NCBI RefSeq assembly: GCF_002975275.1
Contig: NZ_PCOQ01000024.1
Location: forward strand, 32,203-96,202
From: Achromobacter sp. MYb9
GTDB lineage: Bacteria; Pseudomonadota; Gammaproteobacteria; Burkholderiales; Burkholderiaceae_B
DNA length: 64,000 nt
Direction of reading: 5' to 3'
This document shows positions 1 to 10,351 of this stretch, piece by piece. Position 1 is the first letter of the stretch, and each line of letters opens with the position of its first letter. The translations under genes were made by a program, and so were the position numbers. Below the pieces are notes generated by a model, which did no database searches, had not been told where the DNA came from, and saw nothing but the letters and a program-made list of their open reading frames with translations.

Positions 1-810
1 GAAGCGGTCACCGACCGCCGCCAGATCGGCATTGACGTGCTGTACACGCTGATCCACCGCCTGGGCGTGTTCCGCCTGGCGCTGTTCTTCACGATCGACC
101 CGTTCTGGGACAGCATCTTCGGGCAACTGCACATCTGGGGGTTCGCGCCGTTCCAGCTGGACCAGTATTGGCCGGGCGTGACGGACAAGGCCTGGGTCAG
201 CCTGATCATCTACCTGCTGCTGTTCGACGCGGTCGACTACGTGTACCACCGGGCCCAGCACCGTTTCAGCTGGCTCTGGGCGCTGCACGCGGTGCATCAC
301 AGCCAGCGCCAGATGACCATCTGGAGCGACGACCGCAATCACCTGCTGGACGACATGCTGCGCGACGTGCTGGTCGTGTTCGTGTCGCAGCTGGTGGGCG
401 TGCCGCCCGCGCAGTTCGTGGTCGTGGTGGCGATCACCCAACTGGCGCAGAGCTTTTCGCACGCCAACCTGCGCATGCATTTCGGGGCGCTGGGCGAGCG
501 CCTGCTGGTCAGCCCGCGCTTTCACCGCCATCATCATTCCATCGCCTACGACGCATCGTCGCCGGGGCCGGTCGGCGGCTACAACTTCGCCGCGCTGTTC
601 CCGATCTGGGACGTGCTGTTCCGTACCGCCCGCTTCGGCGTGGGCTACGGCCCCACGGGCATCCACGACCAGCAGGCGGAACTGGGCGGCCGCGACTACG
701 GCCGCAGCTTCTGGTCGCAGCAATGGCTGGGGTTGAAACGCATGGTGGGCCGCGACCGCGAACCCGCCTCCGCGCCGCCCAGCCCGCCGGGCGCCGCGGA
801 ACGCGCCTGA
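1..810 (+). CDS. Sterol desaturase / fatty acid hydroxylase family protein, 5' partial
   Basis: Membrane di-iron oxygenase of the fatty acid hydroxylase superfamily, which hydroxylates or desaturates a lipid or sterol-like substrate; the actual substrate cannot be told. The frame is open from base 1, so the start lies outside the window and the GTG at 37 is probably internal. In the visible 269 residues there are hydrophobic segments, then the histidine clusters expected for two irons: HRAQH (HX3H), HAVHH (HX2HH) and, later, HRHHH. The C-terminal tail is rich in Ala and Pro. It ends just before a strong hairpin terminator. Family assignment is firm, function is not. Confidence 0.88.
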   Translation, partial: EAVTDRRQIGIDVLYTLIHRLGVFRLALFFTIDPFWDSIFGQLHIWGFAPFQLDQYWPGVTDKAWVSLIIYLLLFDAVDYVYHRAQHRFSWLWALHAVHHSQRQMTIWSDDRNHLLDDMLRDVLVVFVSQLVGVPPAQFVVVVAITQLAQSFSHANLRMHFGALGERLLVSPRFHRHHHSIAYDASSPGPVGGYNFAALFPIWDVLFRTARFGVGYGPTGIHDQQAELGGRDYGRSFWSQQWLGLKRMVGRDREPASAPPSPPGAAERA

Positions 811-840
811 CGGCGTCAGCCCCGCCCTGGCGCATGCAAG

Positions 841-873
841 AAAAAACCGAGCCTGCGGGGCTCGGTTTTTTTT
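841..873. terminator. Bidirectional rho-independent terminator
   Basis: A-run, then CCGAGCC, a four-base loop, GGCTCGG and a T-run. The symmetrical A and T tracts let it serve the desaturase gene on the left (+) and the thioesterase gene on the right (-), which converge here. Confidence 0.9.
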
Positions 874-885
874 GGTGTGGCGCGT

Positions 886-1392
886 TCAGGCGGCCGGCGT
901 GTCGTGCGTGGTTTCGCGCTTGATCTCGTCGTGGCGGCGTTCCATTTCCTGCCGCAGTTCGCGGCGCAGGCGCGCGGCCTCGAAGCGCTGCTTTTCTTCC
1001 AGGTTGCGCGGTGCAAGCGGCGGCACGGCGGTCGGCGCGCCCTGGTCGTCCACGGCCACCATCGTGAAATAGCAGCTGTTGGTATGGCGCACGAGTTTCT
1101 TGCGGATGTCCTCGGTGACGACCTTGATGCCGATCTCCATCGACGTGCGGCCGGTGTAGTTCACCGCCGCCAGGAAGGTCACCAGTTCACCTACGTGAAT
1201 GGGTTCGCGAAACACCACCTGGTCCACGGACAGGGTCACGACATATTGGCCGGCGTACCGGCTGGCACAGGCATAAGCCACCTGATCCAGGTACTTGAGG
1301 ATGGTTCCGCCGTGCACGTTTCCTGAAAAATTCGCCATATCCGGCGTCATCAGGATGGTCATCGACAGTTGGTGGCTAAAGGCGTCGTCCAT
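886..1392 (-). CDS. Acyl-CoA thioesterase, hotdog fold (YciA/ACOT type)
   Basis: Hydrolyses acyl-CoA to free acid and CoA in the cytosol. The 168-residue protein has the hotdog-domain signature of this family near the N-terminus, with NVHGGTILKYLDQVAY (about residues 25-40) carrying the conserved helix, followed by the beta-strand core with VVTLSVDQVVFREPIHVGE. The last 35 residues are a charged, probably helical tail (RRELRQEMERRHDEIKRE). Length is normal for bacterial ACOT-like enzymes. It is a single gene ending at the bidirectional terminator. Chain-length preference cannot be read from sequence. Confidence 0.88.
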   Translation of the reverse strand: MDDAFSHQLSMTILMTPDMANFSGNVHGGTILKYLDQVAYACASRYAGQYVVTLSVDQVVFREPIHVGELVTFLAAVNYTGRTSMEIGIKVVTEDIRKKLVRHTNSCYFTMVAVDDQGAPTAVPPLAPRNLEEKQRFEAARLRRELRQEMERRHDEIKRETTHDTPAA

Positions 1393-1471
1393 GGCGGGCG
1401 CTCATCATTCATGAATAAAACGCCTATGGTAGCGGCAGGCGCCTGTCATGGCGCCGTCATTCCGGCGCCGT

Positions 1472-3007
1472 CTAGGGTTTCTTCGCGGCGGGAGCCGGTG
1501 CCGGGGTAGCGGCCTTGGCCGGGGCGGCGGGCATCGCCTCGGCCACCGGTTCCGCCACAGGCGCGGCCTCCGGCTCCGCCAGCGGTGGCGGCGCATCGCG
1601 TACCAGTGGGGGCGGCATCCACAACCCGTCCAGCAGCACGGGGCCGGGCTCATAGACGCGCAGCAGCAGCGTTACCGGCCCTGCGGCCGGGATGGGCAGC
1701 CAATTGGCCTGATCTTCAGGCGGGGGCGGCGCGTGGCTTACGTGCAAATCCAGCGAACCATCGGCGTTGTAGCGCAAGGGCGCGCGGTCACCCAGCGCGT
1801 AGCGGTTCAGCATGTTGGTCACCGGCATGCCCTGGCCGTCATAGGCGGCCAGCGACCACAGCGCGCCTGCGGGCGGCAACTGGCCGCTTTCAAAGCGCAG
1901 CACGTAGCGGTGCGCGCCACCGACCGGCGCGCCCTGGCTGTCGGCGGCCAGCAGCAGCACCGCCAGATCCTCGGGCAGGCCCGAACCGGGTTGCGCCTGG
2001 GCGGCCAGCGCGCGGCGCAGATAGGCGCTGCCGTACACGCCGATGCTGGCCGTTTCCTGCTGCCAGCCGTTCTGGCCGCGCAGCGTGCCGCCAGCTGCGG
2101 CTTCCATGCGCTCGCGGCCTGCCCGCAGGCCACGGCGCATGCCCTGCTTGGCGGGATGCTCCAGGCGGTCGAAGTCGAAAGTCCTGCCGGGTATCAGGCC
2201 GACCCGGCGCAGTGGGGCCAGCACGGGCTGGTCGTTGGCGTGCGGCGGATGCTTGCGCAGCAGCTCGGCCGCATAGGTGAAGAAGGCGTCGGTGGGCATG
2301 GATTCGACTTGCTCGCGCACCGGCACTTTCAGGTCCAGGTTCGGGTCGGACTTCACGCGTTGCGACTGGGCGGGCAGGTTCCACTGAGACAGCGGCGTCA
2401 ATGTGAATCCGTCCTGCAAGGTGTTGACAGCGGGGTAGTCCGCCGGTCCGTCGGCCTGGATCAGGGCCTTCGCCCAGACGTAGGCCGTGGGCGCATCGAT
2501 GCGTGCCATGCCCGACGGCAGCGTGCCGGTCCAGCCCGGCGGCACGATCACGGTATTGCCCTTGGCCGTGCCCGTCGTGCGCTTGCCCAGCGTGGCGAAC
2601 ACGTCCGTCCACATGTCCAGCAGCGTCAACGCGTACAGCCGCCCTTGCGTGTCCGGCACCGACAGCACCACGGGGCCGGCCGTCAGGTCCACCCAGCCGG
2701 TGCTGCGCAGCATGTCGGGGTTGGCCCAAGGCGTGGCCGCGCCCGGCTGGGGCAGGGTGCGGACATGCAGGAAGGCATTGGACGGCGCGCCCTGAGCGCC
2801 CTGCGACGGATGCGTGAACTGGCGCCGGGTCAGGTCCATCGTGACCAGCGGATAGAAATACAGATAGCCGTCCATGGCCGCTTGATGGGCGGCTTCGGTG
2901 GCGGCCGCGGCCGGCGACAAGGCAGCCCGGGCGGGGGCGGCGGCAGCAGGGGCGGCTGTCCCGGCCAACGCGGCAAGGGACAGGGCCAAGGGGGCAAAGC
3001 GGCGCAT
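1472..3007 (-). CDS. Secreted DUF1254 / DUF1214 domain protein
   Basis: 511 residues with an N-terminal signal peptide (MRRFAPLALSLAALAGTAAP, cut probably after an Ala cluster near residue 28). A DUF1254-type domain follows (about residues 35-190, including YLYFYPLVTMDLTRR and LDMWTDVFATLGKRT), and a DUF1214-type domain lies in the C-terminal half (about 330-440, including ALWSLAAYDGQGMPV and YNADGSLDLHVSH). The tail is an Ala/Pro/Glu-rich linker-like stretch. GGAG sits five bases before the ATG. The role of the family is poorly known. It is divergent from the formate dehydrogenase operon, and a paralogue lies at 42779-44329. Confidence 0.85.
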   Translation of the reverse strand: MRRFAPLALSLAALAGTAAPAAAAPARAALSPAAAATEAAHQAAMDGYLYFYPLVTMDLTRRQFTHPSQGAQGAPSNAFLHVRTLPQPGAATPWANPDMLRSTGWVDLTAGPVVLSVPDTQGRLYALTLLDMWTDVFATLGKRTTGTAKGNTVIVPPGWTGTLPSGMARIDAPTAYVWAKALIQADGPADYPAVNTLQDGFTLTPLSQWNLPAQSQRVKSDPNLDLKVPVREQVESMPTDAFFTYAAELLRKHPPHANDQPVLAPLRRVGLIPGRTFDFDRLEHPAKQGMRRGLRAGRERMEAAAGGTLRGQNGWQQETASIGVYGSAYLRRALAAQAQPGSGLPEDLAVLLLAADSQGAPVGGAHRYVLRFESGQLPPAGALWSLAAYDGQGMPVTNMLNRYALGDRAPLRYNADGSLDLHVSHAPPPPEDQANWLPIPAAGPVTLLLRVYEPGPVLLDGLWMPPPLVRDAPPPLAEPEAAPVAEPVAEAMPAAPAKAATPAPAPAAKKP

Positions 3008-3280
3008 CGGCGCTCCAGCGAATCAGGCGGTAAAGATGAAAAAGCGATGGAAAAGCGGCCGATCCAGCCACGGCCGCCGGCAATGGTAGCAGCCACCAGA
3101 CCATCCAAAATCTGCGAACAACTCCCATTTCGCCGCCAAATCCCGGCCGAAAGGGGGGACTACCCATGGCACGGTGATGCGGCTTCGGAATATACTTGTT
3201 GAAATATCCTTGGAAGTTGTAGGGCTTTTTCCTTCGGACGAGCCTCCGGCTTTCGTCATTCACCAGGAGAGGAGTGCTTC

Positions 3281-6200
3281 ATGGTCAACATGAATCGCCG
3301 CCAGTTCTTCAAGGTGACAGGTGCAACCCTGGCAGGCTCCAGCCTGGCATTGCTCGGGGTTGCTCCCGGCACAGCCATGGCTGAGGTGCGCCAGTACAAA
3401 CTTGCGCGCATGACCGAAACGCGCAACACCTGTCCCTACTGTTCGGTCGCCTGCGGTTTGCTGATGTACGGTCTGGGCGATGGGTCCAAGAACGCGCGCG
3501 CCAGCATCATGCACATCGAAGGCGACCCCGATCACCCCGTCAACCGCGGCACACTCTGTCCGAAGGGCGCTGCCCTGATCGACTTCATCCACAGCCCCAA
3601 TCGCCTGAAGTACCCGGAATACCGGGCGCCCGGGTCGGATAAATGGGTGCGGATGTCGTGGGACGACGCGCTGACCCGCATCACCAAGCTCATGAAAGCC
3701 GACCGCGACGCGAACTTCGTCGAGAAGACCGCGGACGGCAAAACGGTAAACCGGTGGTTGACCACCGGCATGCTGGCCGCCTCGGCAAGCAGCAACGAGG
3801 TTGGCTACATCACGCACAAAACCGTGCGCAGCATGGGATTACTGGCGTTCGACAATCAAGCCCGTGTCTGACATGGCCCGACGGTGGCAGGTCTTGCCCC
3901 GACGTTTGGCCGTGGAGCGATGACGAACCATTGGGTCGACATCAAGAACGCGGACGTAGTGCTCATCATGGGTGGCAATGCCGCCGAGGCCCACCCGTGC
4001 GGGTTCAAGTGGGTCACGGAAGCGAAAGCCCATAACAAGGCGAAGCTGATCGTCGTGGATCCGCGCTTCACGCGTTCGGCATCCGTGGCGGACTTCTACG
4101 CGCCCATACGCACCGGCACCGACATCATCTTCCTGGGTGGCGTCATCAAGTACCTGTTGGATCACGACAAGATCCAGCACGAGTACGTGCGCAATTACAC
4201 CGACTTTTCTTTCATCGTTCGTGAGGACTTCACGTTCGAGGAAGGCTTGTATTCCGGCTACAACGCCGACAAGCGTTCCTACGACAAGGCCAGCTGGGAC
4301 TACGAGCGTGGCGAAGACGGCTTCGTCAAGACGGATCCGACGCTTGCGCATCCGCGCACCGTCTACCAGCTGATGAAGAAGCACTATTCCCGCTATACCG
4401 AAGACATGGTCGAGCGTGTGTGCGGCACGCCCAAGGACAAGTTCCTGAAGGTATGCGAAATGCTGGCGTCCACCGCCAGCCCCAACCGCGCCGGCACCAT
4501 CTTGTACGCGCTGGGCTGGACGCAGCACTCCATCGGTTCGCAGATCATCCGCACCGGGGCGATGGTGCAGCTGCTGCTGGGCAATATCGGTATCGCCGGC
4601 GGCGGCATGAACGCGCTGCGCGGGCACTCGAACATCCAGGGCCTGACCGACCTCGGCCTGATGTCGAACCTGTTGCCGGGCTACATGACCCTGCCGAACG
4701 AGCCCGAACAAGACTACGGCAAGTACATCGAAGCGCGCACGCAGAAACCGCTGCGCCCCAACCAGCTCAGCTACTGGCAGAACTACAACAAGTTCCACGT
4801 CAGCCTGATGAAGGCCTGGTGGGGGGCTGCGGCCACGGCGGAAAACAACTGGGCGTTCGACTACCTGCCCAAGCTGGACAAGCTCTACGACATGCTTCAA
4901 GTCTACGAGCTCATGGTCCAGGGCAAGATGAACGGCTACATTGCGCAGGGCTTCAACCCGCTTGCCGCCGCGCCCAACAAGGCCAAGCTGAACGACGGGT
5001 TCGCCAAGCTGAAGTTCCTGGTCATCATGGACCCGCTGGTCACCGAGACCTCTGAGTTCTGGCGCAACGCGGGCGAAGCCAACGATGTGGATCCCACCAA
5101 GATCCAGACCGAAGTCTTCCGTCTGCCCACCACCTGCTTTGCCGAAGAAGACGGCGCGCTGGTCAATTCCGGCCGCTGGCTGCAATGGCACTGGAAGGGC
5201 GCCGAGCCCCCGGGCGAAGCCAAGAGCGACATCGAAATCATGGCGCTGATCTTCACGCGCCTGCGCAAGATGTACCAGGAAGAAGGCGGCAAGTATCCCG
5301 ACCCCATCGTCAACCTGTCCTGGCCTTACTCCAATCCGCAGAACCCCACCGCGGAAGAGCTGGCCAAGGAATACTCCGGCCGCGCGCTGGTGGACCTGGT
5401 CGACCCGAAGGACCCCGCCAAGGTCACCCGCAAGGGCGGCGAGCAACTGGCCGGATTCGCCGAGCTGCGCGACGACGGCTCCACGGCCAGCGGCTGCTGG
5501 ATCTTCGCCGGCGCCTGGGGGCCGGGCGGCAACCTGATGGCGCGCCGCGACAACAGCGACCCGACCGGCATCGGCCAGACCCTGAACTGGGCCTGGGCGT
5601 GGCCGGCCAACCGCCGCATTCTGTACAACCGTGCGTCGTGCGACGTGGCCGGCAAGCCGTTCGATCCCCGCCGTAAGCTGATCTCCTGGACCGGCAAGAT
5701 CTGGGCGGGCGCCGACATCCCCGACTTCAAGGGCGACGAGAACCCCGACGGCGGCATGGGTCCGTTCATCATGAACCCGGAAGGCGTGGCGCGCTTCTTC
5801 GCGCGGGCGGGCATGGCCGAAGGGCCGTTCCCCGAGCACTACGAACCTTTCGAGACGCCGCTGGGCTACAACCCGCTGTATCCGAAGGCCAAGGGCGTCA
5901 CCAGCAATCCGGCCGCGCGCGTCTTCAAGGACGACCTGGCCGCGATGGGCACCGTGGACAAGTTCCCGTACGTGGCCACCACCTACCGTCTGACCGAGCA
6001 CTTCCACTACTGGACCAAGAACGTCCGCATCAACGCGATCCTCCAGCCGGAGCAGTTCGTCGAGATCGGCGACGCGCTGGCCAAGGAACTCGGCATCGCC
6101 AACGGGACGCGGGTCAAGGTGTCGTCCAACCGCGGCTACATCAAGGCGGTGGCGCTGGTCACCAAGCGCTTGCGGGCGCTGACCATCGAGGGCAAGACCG

Positions 6201-6349
6201 TGCACCACGTGGGCATCCCCATCCACTGGGGCTTCGTGGGCCTGGCCAAACCCGGCTTCCTCACCAACACCCTGACGCCATTCGTGGGCGACGGCAATTC
6301 CCAGACACCGGAATTCAAGTCGTTCCTGGTCAAGGTCGAGAAGGCTTAG
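3281..6349 (+). CDS. fdnG: Formate dehydrogenase-N major subunit, selenoprotein (in-frame TGA = Sec197)
   Basis: Catalytic subunit of respiratory formate dehydrogenase, which oxidises formate to CO2 on the periplasmic side at a molybdenum (or tungsten) bis-pyranopterin site. The frame is interrupted only by TGA at 3869-3871. The residues on either side (FDNQARV, then [15 protein letters not shown]) match E. coli FdnG/FdoG around its selenocysteine, so the full product is 1022 residues. The N-terminus has a twin-arginine signal (NRRQFFKV). Cys51, 54, 58 and 93 form the [4Fe-4S] site. GAGGAG precedes the ATG at 3281. First gene of the fdnG-fdxH-fdnI-fdhE-selA-selB run. An annotation that stops at the TGA would split it wrongly into 196- and 821-residue pieces. 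Confidence 0.96.
3869..3912 (+). promoter_or_regulatory. Bacterial SECIS element
   Basis: Directly after the TGA there is a stem-loop whose upper part is GGCA (3886-3889), loop GGTCT (3890-3894) and TGCC (3895-3898). The GGUCU loop at this distance from the UGA matches the E. coli fdnG and fdhF SECIS elements that SelB binds. It lies inside the coding sequence, as is normal in bacteria. Confidence 0.88.
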
Positions 6350-6359
6350 GAGAACCGAC

Positions 6360-7259
6360 ATGTCCATGCAATCCCTAGACATCAAGCGGCGCTCCGCCAC
6401 GACCACGCCGCCGCCTGGCATCCGTGAACCCGTCACGGGTTCGGTCGCCAAGCTGATCGACGTCTCCAAGTGCATCGGGTGCAAGGCTTGCCAAAGCGCC
6501 TGTATGGAATGGAACGACCTGCGCGACGAGATCGGCACCAACGTGGGCGTCTACGACAACCCGGCCGACCTGACCGAGCATTCCTGGACCGTCATGCGCT
6601 TCTCGGAATACGAGAACCCCGCTGGCGACCTGGAATGGCTGATCCGCAAGGACGGCTGCATGCACTGCGAGGATCCCGGCTGCCTGAAGGCCTGTCCCTC
6701 GCCGGGCGCCATCATCCAGTACACCAACGGCATCGTGGATTTCCACGAGGAAAGCTGTATCGGCTGTGGCTACTGCATCACCGGCTGCCCGTTCAACGTG
6801 CCACGCATCTCCAAGAAGGACCACAAGGCGTACAAGTGCACCTTGTGTTCCGACCGCGTGGCCGTCGGCCAGGAGCCGGCTTGCGTGAAGGCCTGTCCCA
6901 CCGGGGCCATCGTGTTCGGCACCAAGGAAGACATGAAGCAGCACGCCGAGGAACGGATCGTGGACCTGAAGTCCCGCGGTTTCGATCAGGCTGGCCTGTA
7001 TGACCCGCAGGGCGTGGGCGGCACCCATGTCATGTATGTGCTGCATCACGCCGATCAACCCGGGCTGTATCACGGGCTGCCCAAGGACCCGCATATCAGC
7101 CCCATGGTGTCGTTGTGGAAGGGGCTGGCCAAACCCTTGGGCGTGGCTGCGATGGCCCTGACCGCGCTGGCAGGTTTCTTCCACTACGCCCGCGTCGGAC
7201 GCAACGAGGTCTCGGAAGAAGACGAACGCCGTGCCGAAGAGGAGGTGCGCCATGACTGA
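6360..7259 (+). CDS. fdxH: Formate dehydrogenase-N iron-sulfur (beta) subunit
   Basis: Electron-transfer subunit carrying electrons from the FdnG site to the membrane haem subunit. Four cysteine groups for four [4Fe-4S] clusters are visible: Cys38-41-44-48, then [24 protein letters not shown], and CTLC with CVKAC. A single hydrophobic segment near residues 260-278 ([18 protein letters not shown]) anchors the protein, with a charged tail after it. 299 residues is close to the usual length. It starts ten bases after fdnG, with AGGAG in the gap, and its end overlaps fdnI by eight bases. Confidence 0.95.
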   Translation: MSMQSLDIKRRSATTTPPPGIREPVTGSVAKLIDVSKCIGCKACQSACMEWNDLRDEIGTNVGVYDNPADLTEHSWTVMRFSEYENPAGDLEWLIRKDGCMHCEDPGCLKACPSPGAIIQYTNGIVDFHEESCIGCGYCITGCPFNVPRISKKDHKAYKCTLCSDRVAVGQEPACVKACPTGAIVFGTKEDMKQHAEERIVDLKSRGFDQAGLYDPQGVGGTHVMYVLHHADQPGLYHGLPKDPHISPMVSLWKGLAKPLGVAAMALTALAGFFHYARVGRNEVSEEDERRAEEEVRHD

Positions 7260-7884
7260 AGATCGCCATCACCGCCGGATCAAGCGCTATTCGCCGGGCG
7301 AGCGCACCAACCACTGGATCATCGCGTTCACGTTCATCCTGTTGGCGCTCTCTGGCCTGGCGCTGTTCCATCCGTCGATGTATTGGTTGACCAACCTGTT
7401 CGGCGGCGGCCCCTGGACGCGCATCCTGCATCCTTTCATCGGGCTGGTGATGTTCGTCTGCTTCGTCGTGTTCGCGGGCCACATGTGGCGGCACAACATG
7501 ATGACGAAGGCCGACCGCCAGTGGTTGAAGCAACTGAACGACGTCGTGGAAAACCGCGAAGAAAAGCTGCCCGAAGTCGGCAAGTACAACGCCGGCCAAA
7601 AGCTGCTGTTCTATGTGCTGGTGCTGTGCATGCTGGGGCTGTTCGCCAGCGGCATCGTGATCTGGCGCGAGTTCTTCGCGTTCTACTTCCCGATCTGGGT
7701 CGTGCGGGTCGCCTCCGTGGTGCACGCCGTGACGGCGCTGGTGCTGATCTGCTCGATCATCGTGCACATCTACGCGGCGATCTGGGTCAAGGGATCATTG
7801 ACCGCGATGCTGCGCGGCTACGTCACCGCGGGCTGGGCGTGGAAACATCACCGGGCGTGGTTCCGCGAACAGGTAAAAAAATAA
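7252..7884 (+). CDS. fdnI: Formate dehydrogenase-N cytochrome b556 (gamma) subunit
   Basis: Membrane subunit that passes electrons to the quinone pool. 210 residues with four hydrophobic helices. His21, His60, His158 and His172 are each offset by three from the four haem-ligand histidines of E. coli FdnI (18, 57, 155, 169), so both b-haems are expected. The ATG at 7252 overlaps the end of fdxH (ATGACTGA), which suggests translational coupling. An upstream in-frame codon at 7231 would start inside fdxH and is less likely. Confidence 0.94.
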   Translation: MTEDRHHRRIKRYSPGERTNHWIIAFTFILLALSGLALFHPSMYWLTNLFGGGPWTRILHPFIGLVMFVCFVVFAGHMWRHNMMTKADRQWLKQLNDVVENREEKLPEVGKYNAGQKLLFYVLVLCMLGLFASGIVIWREFFAFYFPIWVVRVASVVHAVTALVLICSIIVHIYAAIWVKGSLTAMLRGYVTAGWAWKHHRAWFREQVKK

Positions 7885-7986
7885 AAAGTGGGGTTCGCTC
7901 CTTGGGGCGGCCCCTCCACCTGGTTGTCAACGGCTGCTATCCTTCTTTGAAGGCCAGCAGCCGTGTTTGTTTTTCTGGAGACGCAA

Positions 7987-8919
7987 TTGCAGCGAATTCT
8001 TCCGCGCGGTGAAATCGAAGCGCTAGACCACAACGTCATTCCCCGTGTCAGCCTGCCCGACCGCGGTTCCGTGTTCGCCACGCGCGCGGCACGCCTGCGC
8101 CAATTGGCGGCGGATAGCCCGGTGGCCGACTATCTGCTGCTGATGGCGCAGTTGGTCGACGCCCAGCAGCGCGCCTTGAAGGACTGCGCGGCGCCCGAGG
8201 CGTCCGAAGACCGTGTCGCGTTGGCGCAAGCGCACGGCATGCCGCCTTTGCAGGCGGTGGGCTGGCCGCGCGATCCCCTGTGGCGCGGCATCCTGGCGCA
8301 GCTGGTGGATGACGTGTCGCGCGGCAAGGACGTGCCGGCCGAAGCCATCGAAGTCTGCGCCGCGTTGCGCCGGGCGGTCGATGAAGACCCGGAGGCGCTG
8401 GAAGATCTGGCCGAAGCCGTGCTGTCCGAGCAGGACCAGGGCGTGGATGGCGCTGCGGCCCCGTTCGTGATGGCCGCCTTGCAGGTCTATTGGACCGATC
8501 TGGCCAGCCGCTTCGACGAGCAGCAGTTGCCGGTGGTCAGCCCGTTCGGCGTCTGTCCCGTGTGCGCCAGCCTGCCGGTGGCCAGCGTGGTGCGCGTGGG
8601 CGGGCAGTACGAAGGCTACCGCTACCTGTGCTGCAGCCTGTGCGCCACGCAATGGCACATGGTGCGCGTGAAGTGCACGCATTGCGAGGACGTGGAATCG
8701 GTGGCGTATCAGGCCATCGACGGCCGATCGCCCGCGGTCAAGGCCGAAACCTGCGACCACTGCCACACCTACCGCAAGATCTTCTACCAAGACAAGGACT
8801 TCCATGTAGAGCCGGTGGCCGACGATCTGGCCAGCCTCATGCTGGACGTGCTGGTGGGCGAGGCCGGCTATTCGCGCGCCAGCGGCAACCCCTTGTTGTG
8901 GCATGGCGCCGAGGAATAG
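7987..8919 (+). CDS. fdhE: Formate dehydrogenase accessory protein FdhE
   Basis: Maturation factor needed for active respiratory formate dehydrogenase. It is a rubredoxin-like, metal-binding protein that acts before export. Four CxxC motifs are visible in the C-terminal half (CPVC, CCSLC, CTHC, CDHC). The start chosen is TTG 7987, because TGGAG lies six bases upstream and the product then begins [13 protein letters not shown], aligning with the N-terminus of E. coli FdhE; GTG 7963, eight codons earlier, is the alternative. The 102-base gap after fdnI contains a short fragment like the 3' half of the dispersed repeat. One base separates it from selA. Confidence 0.92.
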   Translation: MQRILPRGEIEALDHNVIPRVSLPDRGSVFATRAARLRQLAADSPVADYLLLMAQLVDAQQRALKDCAAPEASEDRVALAQAHGMPPLQAVGWPRDPLWRGILAQLVDDVSRGKDVPAEAIEVCAALRRAVDEDPEALEDLAEAVLSEQDQGVDGAAAPFVMAALQVYWTDLASRFDEQQLPVVSPFGVCPVCASLPVASVVRVGGQYEGYRYLCCSLCATQWHMVRVKCTHCEDVESVAYQAIDGRSPAVKAETCDHCHTYRKIFYQDKDFHVEPVADDLASLMLDVLVGEAGYSRASGNPLLWHGAEE

Positions 8920-8920
8920 C

Positions 8921-10351
8921 ATGGCCGAACACCCGCCAGAAGGCGGCGTGGCCGCCGTCTCCGACATTCCCCCGCTGGACCGGCTGCTGAACGCCGATGC
9001 CCTGCGCGCCGCCCTGGAAACGCATGGCCGTACCCAAGTAGTCGCGACCCTGAGGCGCGATCTGGATGCGCAGCGCCAGCGCGCGTTGGCAGGCCAATTG
9101 CCGCGTCGCGACCTGGAAGCGCCCGCCGTGGCCGGCCGCGTGTCGGCGGCGCTGGACCGTGCCGCCCGGCCGCGCCTGCGCGCGGTCTACAACCTGACCG
9201 GCACCGTGCTGCACACCAATCTGGGCCGGGCGCTATTGCCCGATGAGGCCGTCGCGTCCGTGCTGCGCGCGCTGACCACGCCGGCCAATCTGGAGTTCGA
9301 CCTGGAAACCGGGGGGCGCGGCGACCGCGACGATCTCATCGACGAACTTCTGTGCGAGCTGACGGGGGCCGAAGCCGCCACCGTCGTCAACAATAACGCT
9401 GCCGCCGTGCTGCTGATGCTGAACGCATTGGCCGACCGGCGCGAGGCCGTCGTATCGCGCGGCGAGCTGGTCGAAATCGGCGGCGCGTTTCGCATCCCCG
9501 ACATCATGAAACGCGCGGGCGCCAAGCTGGTGGAAGTGGGCACGACCAACCGCACCCACGCCGCCGACTACGAAAACGCCATCGGCCCGCGCACCGCGAT
9601 GCTGATGAAGGTGCATTGCAGCAACTATGCCGTCACCGGCTTCACCAAGAGCGTCGGCGTGGCCGAGGTGGCGGCGCTGGCGCATGCGAAAGGCCTGCCC
9701 GCCACGGTCGACCTGGGCAGCGGCACCCTCGTGGACCTGACCCAGTTCGGCCTGCCCAAGGAAGATACGGTGCGCGAGACGATCGCCGCCGGCGCCGATC
9801 TCGTGACGTTCAGCGGCGACAAGCTGCTGGGCGGACCGCAAGCCGGCCTGCTCGTGGGCCGCGCCGACCTGATCCGCAAGATCAAGAAGAATCCGCTGAA
9901 GCGCGCCCTGCGGGTCAGCAAGCTGACGCTGGCTGCGCTGGAGCCCGTGCTGGGCTTGTACCGCGCGCCGGAATTCCTGGCCCAACGCCTGACCACGTTG
10001 CGCCTGCTGACCCGCCCGCAGCGCGAGATCCAGCCACAGGCCGAGCGGCTGCGCGGTGTGCTGGCGCATGCGGCGGGCGCCCACTACGCGGTCGAGGCCG
10101 TGCCGATGTTCAGCCAGATCGGCAGCGGGGCGCTTCCGGTTGATCAGTTGCCCAGTTGGGGGTTGTCGCTGCGCTACACGGGCAGCGGCCGTCCGGGGCG
10201 GCACCTGGACAAGCTCGAGGCGCAACTGCGCCGCCTGCCCACGCCGGTCATCGGCCGCATCGCCGACGACGCCTTGTGGCTGGACCTGCGCTGCCTGGAA
10301 GCGCGCGACGAAGCGGCTTTCGCCGCGCAGTTGGCGGAGCCGCTGGCATGA
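8921..10351 (+). CDS. selA: L-seryl-tRNA(Sec) selenium transferase
   Basis: PLP enzyme that converts seryl-tRNA(Sec) to selenocysteyl-tRNA(Sec) using selenophosphate. The protein of 476 residues has the family core: tRNA-binding N-terminal helices, TNLGRALLP, a glycine-rich segment, and the PLP lysine in [12 protein letters not shown] (about residue 300). ATG 8921 follows the fdhE stop by one base and has GAGGAA in front. An in-frame ATG at 8903 would overlap fdhE. The stop overlaps selB by four bases (ATGA). Confidence 0.96.
   Translation: MAEHPPEGGVAAVSDIPPLDRLLNADALRAALETHGRTQVVATLRRDLDAQRQRALAGQLPRRDLEAPAVAGRVSAALDRAARPRLRAVYNLTGTVLHTNLGRALLPDEAVASVLRALTTPANLEFDLETGGRGDRDDLIDELLCELTGAEAATVVNNNAAAVLLMLNALADRREAVVSRGELVEIGGAFRIPDIMKRAGAKLVEVGTTNRTHAADYENAIGPRTAMLMKVHCSNYAVTGFTKSVGVAEVAALAHAKGLPATVDLGSGTLVDLTQFGLPKEDTVRETIAAGADLVTFSGDKLLGGPQAGLLVGRADLIRKIKKNPLKRALRVSKLTLAALEPVLGLYRAPEFLAQRLTTLRLLTRPQREIQPQAERLRGVLAHAAGAHYAVEAVPMFSQIGSGALPVDQLPSWGLSLRYTGSGRPGRHLDKLEAQLRRLPTPVIGRIADDALWLDLRCLEARDEAAFAAQLAEPLA

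Noticed and set aside
3165..3180. TGGCACG upstream of fdnG as a sigma-54 promoter
   Set aside because: The GG to GC spacing is nine, not ten, and the -12 TTGC is not present. A TATACT at 3191 suggests an ordinary promoter instead.
3839..6541. 900-residue open frame on the minus strand over fdnG
   Set aside because: It is the antisense shadow of the selenoprotein gene. Codon bias in GC-rich DNA keeps it open; no ribosome site or family match.
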